From: Candidatus Desulfofervidus auxilii
GTDB taxonomy: Bacteria; Desulfobacterota; Desulfofervidia; Desulfofervidales; Desulfofervidaceae
Direction of reading: 5' to 3'
NCBI RefSeq assembly: GCF_001577525.1
Contig: NZ_CP013015.1
Location: 62,001-126,000 of the forward strand
DNA: 64,000 bases
Below, one piece after another: positions 36,916 to 45,128 of this stretch. The translations under genes were made by a program, and so were the position numbers. The notes under the pieces were generated by a model, which was not told the DNA's origin, made no database searches, and worked only from the letters and a program-made list of their open reading frames with translations. How positions within the stretch are numbered: position 1 is the first letter of the stretch; each line of letters starts with the position of its first letter.

Positions 36916-37855
36916 AAAGAAAAAAGAACAAGCACTTGAAAAAAAACCTAGCCGTCTTTCACGTCTTAAAGATAAACTTTTAAAAACCCGTCAGAACTTT
37001 AGTGAGCGTATCAATCATCTTTTCTTGGGGAAAAAAGAAATTGATGAACATATTCTGGAAGAGTTAGAGGAGATTTTGATTATGGCTGATTTAGGTGTAG
37101 AGGCCACACAAAAGTTAATTCAAAATTTAACCCAAAAAACTAGCCAGAAGGAAATAAATAGTATAGACCAATTAAAACAAGATTTAAAACAAGAAATTCT
37201 TAATTTTCTTCAAATAGAAGCTCCTCCTTTAGATATAGAAAAGGCAAAGCCTTTTGTAATCATGTTAGTAGGTGTGAATGGAGTTGGAAAAACCACTGCT
37301 ATTGCCAAGTTAGCTAAATATTACAAAGATCAAGGTAAAAGAAGTCTTTTAATCGCAGCCGATACCTTTAGAGCAGCAGCTATTGAACAATTAGAAATTT
37401 GGGCTGAAAGAGTGGGAGCAGAGATTTATAAACAACAGCCTGGGGCTGACCCAGCAGCAGTGGTGTTTGATGGCTTGCAAGTGGCCAAAAAACAGGAAAT
37501 AGATATTGTTTTTGTAGATACTGCTGGTAGGCTTCATACTAAGATAAATCTTATGGAGGAACTAAAGAAGATAAAGAAGGTAATAGAGAAAAGCATACCC
37601 TTGGCTCCACATGAAATATGGCTAGTTTTAGATGCTACTACTGGCCAAAATGTCATATCCCAAGTAAAAATGTTTCATGAGGCCCTAGGAGTTACAGGAT
37701 TGATTTTAACAAAATTAGATGGCACAGCTAAAGGAGGTATTGTAGTAAGCACTTGTTACACCTTTAAAATCCCCCTCCGCTTTATTGGAATAGGAGAACA
37801 CCTACCAGACTTACATCCCTTTGATGCCCAGGAGTTTGTAGAAGCTCTTCTTTAA
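36899..37855 (+). CDS. ftsY: Signal recognition particle receptor FtsY
   Basis: 318 residues of the SRP GTPase family. A short basic N-terminal region (1-40) replaces the long acidic A domain of enterobacteria. The NG domain has GVNGVGKTTAIAKLA (G1), DTFRAAAIEQLEIW, DTAGRLHTKINLMEEL (G3), TKLDGTAKGG (G4) and the GIGEHLPDLHPF closing motif. It docks ribosome-SRP complexes at the membrane. A bidirectional terminator follows directly. Confidence 0.96.
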   Translation: MLKWFKKKKEQALEKKPSRLSRLKDKLLKTRQNFSERINHLFLGKKEIDEHILEELEEILIMADLGVEATQKLIQNLTQKTSQKEINSIDQLKQDLKQEILNFLQIEAPPLDIEKAKPFVIMLVGVNGVGKTTAIAKLAKYYKDQGKRSLLIAADTFRAAAIEQLEIWAERVGAEIYKQQPGADPAAVVFDGLQVAKKQEIDIVFVDTAGRLHTKINLMEELKKIKKVIEKSIPLAPHEIWLVLDATTGQNVISQVKMFHEALGVTGLILTKLDGTAKGGIVVSTCYTFKIPLRFIGIGEHLPDLHPFDAQEFVEALL

Positions 37856-37883
37856 CCCCTACCCTTAGTTATGGGCAGGGGTT
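37854..37883. terminator. Bidirectional terminator between ftsY and dsrC
   Basis: Stem AACCCCTACCC (37854-37864) and GGGCAGGGGTT (37873-37883) with one mismatch and an eight-base loop. It overlaps the ftsY stop. The genes on both sides converge on it, so it can serve both. Confidence 0.65.
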
Positions 37884-37899
37884 AAAGTGTGGTTTTCTA

Positions 37900-38220
37900 C
37901 TATACACAACCTGTTGGTTTAGGCAAACCTGCCATCTTACAAGCACCTTTAGCTGGGCCAGAAGGAAATAGCTCATAAATCTTTTTCAGTTTAAAACCAG
38001 TCTTTTTGCAAAGCACTCTGATCATAGGAGCAATACCATTTTGTTTATAGTAGTCCTGTAAGAAATGGATTACTTTCCAGTGTTCATCAGTTACTTCTTT
38101 GATTCCTTCTAATTCCTTTATGTACTCTATCCATTCTGGGCACCAAACATCAATACCACCTGCCAAAAATCCATCCTCATCTACTTCAAATTTCGTTCCT
38201 TTGTACTCTACTACCGGCAT
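37900..38220 (-). CDS. dsrC: Sulfur carrier DsrC (TusE family)
   Basis: 106 residues. The C terminus has two conserved cysteines, Cys94 and Cys105, separated by ten residues (CKMAGLPKPTGC), which is the hallmark of true DsrC acting with dissimilatory sulfite reductase; TusE-only proteins keep one cysteine. DsrC takes sulfur from sulfite reduction as a trisulfide that membrane complexes such as DsrMKJOP then reduce. PSGPAKGACKMAGLPKP is the expected tail. A strong AAAGGAGGT site precedes the ATG, fitting a highly expressed gene. It stands alone, away from dsrAB. Confidence 0.95.
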   Translation of the reverse strand: MPVVEYKGTKFEVDEDGFLAGGIDVWCPEWIEYIKELEGIKEVTDEHWKVIHFLQDYYKQNGIAPMIRVLCKKTGFKLKKIYELFPSGPAKGACKMAGLPKPTGCV

Positions 38221-38252
38221 TTACCTTACCTCCTTTCAAAATTTTCTGGGCG

Positions 38253-38315
38253 AGTTTAGCACAACACAATGAGCTTTGTCAATAGTTTAATCACTAAATT
38301 TTCCAAAATTTAATG
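38253..38315 (-). promoter_or_regulatory. Likely dsrC promoter with adjacent palindrome
   Basis: On the minus strand TTGACA (38277-38282) and TAAACT (38253-38258) are spaced 18 bases and lie 33 bases before the dsrC ATG. Just upstream of the -35 box is a near-perfect inverted repeat CATTAAATTTT-GG-AAAATTTAGTG (38292-38315, 10 of 11 pairs), which could be an activator or repressor site. Confidence 0.5.
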
Positions 38316-38406
38316 TCTTATTTTTCAAAAGGCCCATAAATTGAGGATTTTAGAAAATATCTTTTCTATTTTACTATTCAAATTGAGTTAAAAATGAGTA
38401 AATTGT

Positions 38407-39144
38407 TTATTTTCTATTTTTTATTGAGGCAAACCAATCTATTTGATGACAGATGCCTCTAATTACTTTCACATCACTCACTGTAAGTGGGACTTTACCA
38501 AAAAGACGTTTCATGACTTGATAAGTATGGGCTTTTTCCCCTCCAAGAACAAAGCCTATTTTAGATAGGGAATTTATCAAATGTTTATACATTTCCTCTA
38601 ATTCTTCGGTTTTAGCCAGAAGAGGTAAGGCCTGTGATACCTTTCCTTCTATTTGATGGTAATACAATTCATATAAAACTACACCTACTGCCTGTGCCAA
38701 ATTCAAAGAAGAATGCTTGGAAGATGTGGGAATAGTTATTATACTGTGACATAAATCCAATGCTTCGTTTGTTAATCCTGTTCTTTCAGGTCCAAAAACC
38801 AGGGCAATTTCATTTTTCTGTGACAAAGAGGTTAAAAAAGGAAGGATTTCTCTAAGAAATAGTGCAGGTCTTTTATATCTAGTTCTAGCAGTAGTTCCTA
38901 TAATATAGTGAAACGAAGCTATTGCATCTCTTAAATTTTGAAAAACTAAGGCCTGGTAGAGAACATCCTTTGCTCCCTTAGCACGGCTTAGGGCTTCAGG
39001 ATGTAATGGAGAAACCAGAGGATTGACTAACACAAGAGATTTAATATTAAAATTTTTTAAAATCCGTGCAGTTGCTCCAATATTGCCTGCAATAGCTGGA
39101 GCAACTAAAACTACATGAAGCCTATCCAGCTTAAGGGAATACAT
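38407..39144 (-). CDS. trmJ: tRNA (Cm32/Um32) methyltransferase TrmJ-type
   Basis: 245 residues of the SPOUT class with the SpoU motifs NIGATARILKNF (about 22-33), LVFGPERTGLTNEAL (about 106-120) and IPTSSKHSSLNLAQAVGVVLYEL (about 133-155). The C-terminal extension of about 80 residues suits TrmJ. It would methylate the 2'-OH of position 32 in tRNAs. It overlaps the upstream small gene by one base (TAATG). Confidence 0.85.
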   Translation of the reverse strand: MYSLKLDRLHVVLVAPAIAGNIGATARILKNFNIKSLVLVNPLVSPLHPEALSRAKGAKDVLYQALVFQNLRDAIASFHYIIGTTARTRYKRPALFLREILPFLTSLSQKNEIALVFGPERTGLTNEALDLCHSIITIPTSSKHSSLNLAQAVGVVLYELYYHQIEGKVSQALPLLAKTEELEEMYKHLINSLSKIGFVLGGEKAHTYQVMKRLFGKVPLTVSDVKVIRGICHQIDWFASIKNRK

Positions 39145-39314
39145 TAATCCTGTTTTGGCTGTTTTTCTCTTCCTTCTTTTACGGTGTCTTTAATGCTTTG
39201 ATATATTTCTTTAAAATATTTAGAAAAACCAGAGGGAGAGATTCTTCCTGTTTCAATAAATTTTATCACCACTTCTTTCACTACCTTTAAAATTTTTTCT
39301 TCATCTGATGTCAT
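39144..39314 (-). CDS. Small conserved-looking protein upstream of trmJ
   Basis: 56 residues, MTSDEEKILKVVKEVVIKFIETG and onward, with a mixed helical, charged composition and no motif I recognise. The start at 39314 is supported by a TAGAGGAG ribosome site; a longer reading from 39365 has none. It overlaps trmJ by one base and is surely co-translated. Function unknown. Confidence 0.6.
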   Translation of the reverse strand: MTSDEEKILKVVKEVVIKFIETGRISPSGFSKYFKEIYQSIKDTVKEGREKQPKQD

Positions 39315-39329
39315 TTTTTTCTCCTCTAG

Positions 39330-39383
39330 AAAGCCTCTGCTGAAAAACGGAAGAAGGCCATACAAAATTCAGCAGAGGCCTTT
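39330..39383. repeat. Inverted repeat between divergent genes
   Basis: AAAGCCTCTGCTGAA (39330-39344) faces TTCAGCAGAGGCCTTT (39368-39383), an 11-bp perfect stem plus a bulged extension around a 23-base loop. It sits in the leader of the minus-strand small gene. It may be a regulatory hairpin or a divergent operator. Confidence 0.5.
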
Positions 39384-39460
39384 GTGAAGAGATACCCCTG
39401 AAGGCACCCCTTCTCAAAAATACTTATATAAATTAAAATTAACCAAGTCAAGGAGGGGAA

Positions 39461-40384
39461 ATGACTACAGGATATATTCCAAGTTATATAAAAGCTAGTT
39501 CTACTGGGGAATTAAAACAAAAAATTAAATTAGCTTATGAAATATTAAAAAAATGCACTTTATGTCCGCGTGAATGTAAGGTCAATCGGTTACAAGGAGA
39601 AACAGGAATATGTAAGACAGGAAAATTGCCGGTTATCTCTAGTTATTTTCCTCATTTTGGAGAAGAAACACCTTTAGTAGGAAGATATGGTTCTGGCACC
39701 ATTTTTATTTCATACTGTAATTTGCTATGTATTTATTGTCAAAATTATGAAATCAGCCATTTGGGTGAGGGTAGGGAGGTCTCTTTGGAAGAATTTGCCC
39801 AAATGATGCTTTCGCTTCAATATGTGGGTTGCCATAATATCAATATTGTCACTCCTACTCATGTAGTGCCTCAGATTTTAGCAGCTTTGGAGATGGCGGT
39901 AGAAGGTGGGTTAAATATTCCATTGGTTTATAATACCAGTGGTTATGAGAAGGTAGAAACTTTAAGGCTCTTAGACGGGATTGTGGATATTTACATGCCT
40001 GATTTTAAATATTGGGATTCACAAGTAGCAAAAAAATATTCCCATGCTCCAGATTATCCAGAAGTGGCTCGCAAGGCGTTAAAAGAAATGCATCGCCAAG
40101 TGGGGAACTTGAAACTCAATTCTAATGGAATAGCCGAAAAAGGTCTTTTAGTGCGGCATTTAGTTCTCCCTCATGGATTGGCAGGCACCAAAGAAATTAT
40201 GGAATTTATTGCTAATGAAATTTCCCCTAACACTTATGTGAATATCATGCCTCAGTATAGACCATGCGGTAAGGCCTATCAGGATTCTCTTATAAATAGA
40301 CCTATTACCATGACAGAATATAGAGAGGCTATAAGAATAGCTTTAAAAGCAGGTCTCACCAGATTAGATAAAAGGCATTTTTAA
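39461..40384 (+). CDS. Radical SAM protein, PflA/PflX-like
   Basis: 307 residues. The radical SAM cluster motif is CNLLCIYCQN (Cys-x3-Cys-x2-Cys, about 87-96). An N-terminal cysteine set (CTLCPRECKVNR, about 32-43, plus GICKTGK) suggests a second cluster or zinc. The pattern matches uncharacterised relatives of pyruvate formate-lyase activating enzyme, often named PflX. Substrate unknown. An AAGGAGGGG ribosome site precedes the ATG. Its stop overlaps the convergent PilZ stop by four bases. Confidence 0.82.
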   Translation: MTTGYIPSYIKASSTGELKQKIKLAYEILKKCTLCPRECKVNRLQGETGICKTGKLPVISSYFPHFGEETPLVGRYGSGTIFISYCNLLCIYCQNYEISHLGEGREVSLEEFAQMMLSLQYVGCHNINIVTPTHVVPQILAALEMAVEGGLNIPLVYNTSGYEKVETLRLLDGIVDIYMPDFKYWDSQVAKKYSHAPDYPEVARKALKEMHRQVGNLKLNSNGIAEKGLLVRHLVLPHGLAGTKEIMEFIANEISPNTYVNIMPQYRPCGKAYQDSLINRPITMTEYREAIRIALKAGLTRLDKRHF

Positions 40385-40689
40385 ATGGGAAAATCTTGGG
40401 GTGTTTCAAATTCAATACCTACCTGATAACTATCTTTTGATTTTTGTCTCATCCAAACTACTTTGCCTTTTAAGTGAAAAATTTTTTCCTTAATTGCTAT
40501 ATCCATTTCAATGGGAGTAGAAGGTTCTATTTTATTAACTATTTCTATTAATGCTCCCTTTTTGCTCAAATTCAAAGTTTTACCCATACCTTCTGTAGCA
40601 TTCTTTGGAGATAAACTCATATAAAAGATTAAATTTATACTTTCTTTGCGTTTAGCCTGTCTTCTTTCTTTAAAATTGTTCTTTTCCAT
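40381..40689 (-). CDS. PilZ domain protein
   Basis: 102 residues forming a single PilZ domain: the arginine patch RRQAKR (about 9-14) and the second motif LNLSKKGALIEI (about 42-53). Such domains bind cyclic di-GMP. No effector domain is attached, so it probably acts on a partner, perhaps motility, pili or polysaccharide. It overlaps tail to tail with the radical SAM gene. Confidence 0.82.
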   Translation of the reverse strand: MEKNNFKERRQAKRKESINLIFYMSLSPKNATEGMGKTLNLSKKGALIEIVNKIEPSTPIEMDIAIKEKIFHLKGKVVWMRQKSKDSYQVGIEFETPQDFPI

Positions 40690-40782
40690 TACTCCATTAT
40701 TACTTTTTTTAAAGACAAAGTCAAATTTTTATGAGTGTATATTACCTTTTCCTGAAGATCGTAAGTTCATAAATTTTGTCTA

Positions 40783-42000
40783 TTATTGTCTAAGTGCTTT
40801 TAAGGGGGGTGAAGAGGCGGCTAAGAACGCAGGATAACTTCCAGCCATAATCCCTAAGGCTAAACTGATACCCATGGCCAAAATAAGATAAATAACATTA
40901 AAGATTATGGGTAAATTAGCAACTAAACTCACGATCAAAGCAATTATTAAACCCAAACCTATTCCCCCCATTCCTCCTAAAAGAGAAATAAATGCTGCTT
41001 CTCCTAAAAACTGCCATAAAATATGTATTCTTTTGGCTCCTACCGCACGGCGAATGCCAATTTCTCTCTGTCTTTCGGTTACTGATAAAAGCATTACCGC
41101 AAATATGCCCAGTCCTCCAACAGTGAATGAAATAATAGCTGCCATTTTGCTTAATACAGAAACAAGGTCAAGCCCCTTTTGTTTAGTTTTGGCAATATCT
41201 TCTAGCGAGTAAATGCTAAAATCGTCCTTTTCCATACTGGTAAGTCCATGCTGTTTGCGCAACAGCTTTTTGATTTCTTCTTTCAAGGCCTCCAGGTTTA
41301 TACCCTCTTTGGCCTGTAAGTAAAGGGCAGAAATATAATCTTGATTCAAAAGACGTCTTAGGACTGTTTTTAAAGGGAGATAAACCACTTGGTCTAGGTT
41401 ATCTCCAGCCAAGTCTGTACCCTTTTCTGCTAATACCCCGATGACTTGACAGGGTACACGCCGGATAAGGATTGTCTTTCCAAATGCATTCTTGCCTTCA
41501 AATAAGGTTTTCCATGCCTCATATCCCAAAACTACCTTTTTACTTAAGTATTTTTCTTCCTTTGAGCCATAAAAATGTCCTTCTAACAATTTAAGGTTTC
41601 TTACCTTGGCAATATTACTGGTGGCCCCTACAATTTTCATGGTTGTAATTTGCTGTTTATAACGTAAGGGGTAATTAATTTCCACAATGGGTACAATTTC
41701 TTTTATTCCTTTTATAAATTGTTTGATAGCTATAGCATCCCTTAATTTTAAAGTCTGCGCGGTACTGAATTGTCTTACACCTCTTCCTGTGACATGCACT
41801 TCTCCTGCTCGAATAATAAGGAGATTAGGGCCAAACTTATCCAATGTTTCTTTTACCTTTTGGTTCATAGCAGAAGAGATGTTTCCTACCGCAACCAAGG
41901 AGAAAATTCCAAATAATACCCCAAGCATGGAAAGAATAGTGCGTTTTTTATAGGTCTTAAGAAACTGAAATACGCTTTTTAAAAAGAAAAGACGTGTCAT
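40783..42000 (-). CDS. ABC transporter permease, MacB type
   Basis: 405 residues. One N-terminal membrane helix (about 20-42), a large periplasmic MacB-PCD domain (about 45-255) and three C-terminal helices with the FtsX-domain motif REIGIRRAVGAKRIHILWQF. It is the last gene of a five-gene export operon with a second MacB-like permease, an ATPase, an adaptor and a TolC-type protein. It overlaps the upstream permease by four bases. Confidence 0.88.
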   Translation of the reverse strand: MTRLFFLKSVFQFLKTYKKRTILSMLGVLFGIFSLVAVGNISSAMNQKVKETLDKFGPNLLIIRAGEVHVTGRGVRQFSTAQTLKLRDAIAIKQFIKGIKEIVPIVEINYPLRYKQQITTMKIVGATSNIAKVRNLKLLEGHFYGSKEEKYLSKKVVLGYEAWKTLFEGKNAFGKTILIRRVPCQVIGVLAEKGTDLAGDNLDQVVYLPLKTVLRRLLNQDYISALYLQAKEGINLEALKEEIKKLLRKQHGLTSMEKDDFSIYSLEDIAKTKQKGLDLVSVLSKMAAIISFTVGGLGIFAVMLLSVTERQREIGIRRAVGAKRIHILWQFLGEAAFISLLGGMGGIGLGLIIALIVSLVANLPIIFNVIYLILAMGISLALGIMAGSYPAFLAASSPPLKALRQ

Positions 42001-43235
42001 CCTCTTATAGCTTCTATGGGATTAATGCGAGCAGCATTTAAGGCAGGACGTAGGCCAAAAGCAATCCCTACACCCAAACTTAAGCTAAAAGCCACTAGCC
42101 ATATTTTTGCCGAAAAGACCATAGGGATTTCACCAAATTTTTCCAAGACAATACCGCCAATAAGGGTTACCCCTATTCCTGCAAATCCTCCTAATATGGT
42201 GGTAAAAATAATTTCCAGTAAAAATAATAGGGCAATATCCTTTTGCCTTGCTCCATAGGCCCTTCTGATACCAATTTCTTTAATCCTTTGTTTAATGCTT
42301 AAATAAGCTAAGTTGGCCAGAATAAAACCTCCTACAATCAAGGCAATAATGCCTGCACTTCCCAAAAATAGCACTAAACTGCCAGAAATTACTTGTAAAA
42401 TCTTTCTGACCTCAGCCGAAGTGAACAGAGAAAAATCATCTTTTGCCGAAGCTCCAAGTTTATGATTGTGCCTGAGCAACATCCTGATATTTTCTTTTGT
42501 CTGTTCCAAATCAAGGTGTGTTCTAAGACGCAGGGCAGCGATATATCTATCTTCGTTTAAGATCCGTCGCATTAAGGTAGTAATGGGTAAAATAATTCTA
42601 TCGTCTATGTGCTTGCGTCCAATTGCTCCTCCTCTGGCTTCCATTACCCCAATGACTTTTAAAGGCAATTTTTTGACCAAAATAAATTTGCCTAGAGGAT
42701 TTTCATCTGGAAATAGCTCTTCTTTTATCTTTGCGCCAATAAGACATACTGCCCTTTTTTGGGCCACATCATTTTTACTAAAAATAACACCATCTGCAGG
42801 ATACCACTGCCAGCTAGAAAAATAGAGGGGAGTAGTTCCTACAATAAATGTTGACCACTTTTTATTTTTATATTTTACAATGTCTCGGGTAAAATGCATG
42901 GGTATTACTTCATATATACCAGGGATATTTTCTTTAATGTCGTTTACATCCTTCCAGGTTAAGGTTTGGGTGCGCATTCTAATAGTTACTCTTTCTCCAC
43001 CAGGGACGATTAAAATAGCATCAGGACCAAACATTTCAAAGATTTCATTTACCTTTTTATTAGCTCCATCTATACCACCAATAATCAGGGCAATGGCTCC
43101 AATACCTAGGGCGATACTTGAAACAGAAAACAACAAACGTAATCTATAAAAGGAAATGGCAGATAAGAGCTGTTTAAGGGTGAAAAATATGCGATATGCC
43201 AGTAATGAATAGGTCTGTTTCACTTTAATCCACAA
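41997..43235 (-). CDS. ABC transporter permease, MacB type
   Basis: 412 residues with the same topology as its neighbour (N-terminal helix near 28-50, periplasmic domain, three C-terminal helices) and the motif IKEIGIRRAYGARQKDIALLF. The two permeases probably form a heterodimer, unlike the classic MacB homodimer. It overlaps the ATPase gene by 11 bases. Confidence 0.88.
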   Translation of the reverse strand: MWIKVKQTYSLLAYRIFFTLKQLLSAISFYRLRLLFSVSSIALGIGAIALIIGGIDGANKKVNEIFEMFGPDAILIVPGGERVTIRMRTQTLTWKDVNDIKENIPGIYEVIPMHFTRDIVKYKNKKWSTFIVGTTPLYFSSWQWYPADGVIFSKNDVAQKRAVCLIGAKIKEELFPDENPLGKFILVKKLPLKVIGVMEARGGAIGRKHIDDRIILPITTLMRRILNEDRYIAALRLRTHLDLEQTKENIRMLLRHNHKLGASAKDDFSLFTSAEVRKILQVISGSLVLFLGSAGIIALIVGGFILANLAYLSIKQRIKEIGIRRAYGARQKDIALLFLLEIIFTTILGGFAGIGVTLIGGIVLEKFGEIPMVFSAKIWLVAFSLSLGVGIAFGLRPALNAARINPIEAIRG

Positions 43236-43902
43236 TACGTCCGTCTTTCATTTTGGTAATTCTTTTTGCCTTGGCTGCCATATTGGGGTCATGAGTAACC
43301 ATAACTACTGTTTTTCCTTCTGCATTGAGCTTACTAAAAATATCCATGATTTCTAATGCTGTCTCTGTGTCTAACTGCCCAGTAGGTTCATCAGCAAGGA
43401 TGATTTCTGGCTCATTTATCAAGGCCCTGGCAATGGCCACCCTTTGCTGTTCTCCACCTGAAAGTTGAGAAGGCTTACTTTTATATCGCTCCTTTAATCC
43501 CACCTTTTCTAAAAGATTTAATGCCTTCTTCTGAAGATGGCTTACAGACTTGTGACTGTAAAGTAAAGGTAAAACCACATTTTCTAAGGCATTTAGGTAT
43601 TCAATCAGATAAAATTGTTGAAAAACAAAACCAACATAGGCATTCCGTAGCTCAGAAAGGTGGTCATCGTCCAGATGGGCAATCTTTCTTCCCATAAGAA
43701 AATATTCCCCTTCAGTAGGTTTATCCATCAAACCAATAATGTTTAAAAGGGTGCTTTTACCTGAACCTGAGACGCCCATAATGGCTAAAAATTCTCCCTT
43801 TTCCACCTCTAAATTTATATCTTTAAGCACCTCAATTTCTCTTTCTCCAAGCTTATATATCTTTTTTATTTTTCTTAGAGAAATTATAGAAGTTTTAGAC
43901 AT
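43225..43902 (-). CDS. ABC transporter ATPase, MacB/LolD type
   Basis: 225 residues from the ATG at 43902; a longer reading starts at a TTG at 43932. Walker A is [12 protein letters not shown], signature [15 protein letters not shown] and Walker [10 protein letters not shown]. MacB/LolD family ATPases power mechanotransmission rather than classic transport. It pairs with the two permeases downstream and the adaptor upstream. Confidence 0.92.
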   Translation of the reverse strand: MSKTSIISLRKIKKIYKLGEREIEVLKDINLEVEKGEFLAIMGVSGSGKSTLLNIIGLMDKPTEGEYFLMGRKIAHLDDDHLSELRNAYVGFVFQQFYLIEYLNALENVVLPLLYSHKSVSHLQKKALNLLEKVGLKERYKSKPSQLSGGEQQRVAIARALINEPEIILADEPTGQLDTETALEIMDIFSKLNAEGKTVVMVTHDPNMAAKAKRITKMKDGRIVD

Positions 43903-43915
43903 ATTTAACAGGTTT

Positions 43916-45118
43916 TTAAGGTGATAAAACAAATTTTAAGGCTACCTTTTCTCCTTCTTTCAGACCCGAGAGTATCTCTATTTCATTTTCTCCTCTTAAC
44001 CCAATCTTCACTTTAGTAAGAATAAGCTTATTATCCTTTACCTTATATACCACAGGAATACCTTTCTCAAATTTAAGGGCTGCATTAGGAATGAGTAATG
44101 CATTTTGTTTTTTCTTCGTGATAATCCGGGCATGAACTGTCATTTCAGGTCTAATAAGCCGAGCATCTTCTGGAGAAACCTTGACAATGGCCAGGTAATA
44201 CACAATATTTTCTTTTACTTCAGGCTCAGGGTAAATAGTAAGAATCTTTCCGTGAAACCATTTGTCAGGATAGGCATCCACATAATAAAGCACTTCCTTG
44301 CCTGGACTAACAGTGCCTATATCTGTCTCGTCTACATAAAGCCAAACTTCCAGTTTGGTAGGGTCAATTAAGCTAATCAAGTTAGGTGCAGAAAGACCTG
44401 CTACCACTGTTTCACCCTGTTGAGTGGTTACTTGAGATACATAGCCAGAAATAGGGGCATATATCTTGGTATAAGAAAGCTCTACCTCCAGGCTTTTAGT
44501 TTTTTCTCTTTGAGCATTGATTTTTGCCAATAAGCTATGGCGTTTTTGTTTATATTCTTCCTTTAAGCGATTGAGTGTTTCTAATGCTACCTGATAATCT
44601 GCCCACTTCACATCTCTTTCTTTTCTGGCCTGGTCTACACTATCCTGAGTAGTAAATTCTTGTTTTAAAAGGATTTCTTCACGGGAAAGATTAAGGACGG
44701 CATAATCATACCGAGCCTTGGCTGCCTGGACTTTAGCTTCTTGCTCTTTGATTTGCAATGGATAAGTAGCATCAATTAATTGTAATTCAGCCTGCAGACT
44801 TTTTAAAGTAGCTTTGGCACTATTTAAATTAGCTAATATTTCTCTATCATCAATCAAGGCAAGAAGTTCGCCCTTTTTCACAAAATCTCCTACCTGGTAA
44901 GGCAGATAAGTTAAGAGACCGGTAGCCCGTGTGCCTACCTTAATTAATGCCCCCACTTGGGGCTTAACAATACCTGTTTCTTCTACAAAGGCAGTTATAG
45001 GGCCCCGCCATACCCTAGCAGTCTTTAAAATCTTCGGTTTAGAGGATTTAGGAAATAAAATGTAAATAATAACACTGCTTAATATAACTATTAAGATACC
45101 CATAAAGATTTTTTTCAT
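43916..45118 (-). CDS. Periplasmic adaptor (HlyD/MacA-like)
   Basis: 400 residues with an N-terminal membrane anchor (about 5-22), a barrel-sandwich domain (GTRATGLLTYLPYQVGDFVKKGELLALI), a coiled-coil hairpin (about 100-210), and beta-barrel and membrane-proximal domains. It bridges the inner-membrane ABC complex to the TolC-like channel encoded just upstream. The gap to the TolC gene is 10 bases. Confidence 0.9.
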   Translation of the reverse strand: MKKIFMGILIVILSSVIIYILFPKSSKPKILKTARVWRGPITAFVEETGIVKPQVGALIKVGTRATGLLTYLPYQVGDFVKKGELLALIDDREILANLNSAKATLKSLQAELQLIDATYPLQIKEQEAKVQAAKARYDYAVLNLSREEILLKQEFTTQDSVDQARKERDVKWADYQVALETLNRLKEEYKQKRHSLLAKINAQREKTKSLEVELSYTKIYAPISGYVSQVTTQQGETVVAGLSAPNLISLIDPTKLEVWLYVDETDIGTVSPGKEVLYYVDAYPDKWFHGKILTIYPEPEVKENIVYYLAIVKVSPEDARLIRPEMTVHARIITKKKQNALLIPNAALKFEKGIPVVYKVKDNKLILTKVKIGLRGENEIEILSGLKEGEKVALKFVLSP

Positions 45119-45128
45119 CAGAACTCCA

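Noticed and set aside
40783-43902. LolCDE lipoprotein transporter
   Set aside because: An adaptor and a TolC-type channel are encoded in the same operon, which points to a MacAB-TolC-like exporter instead.
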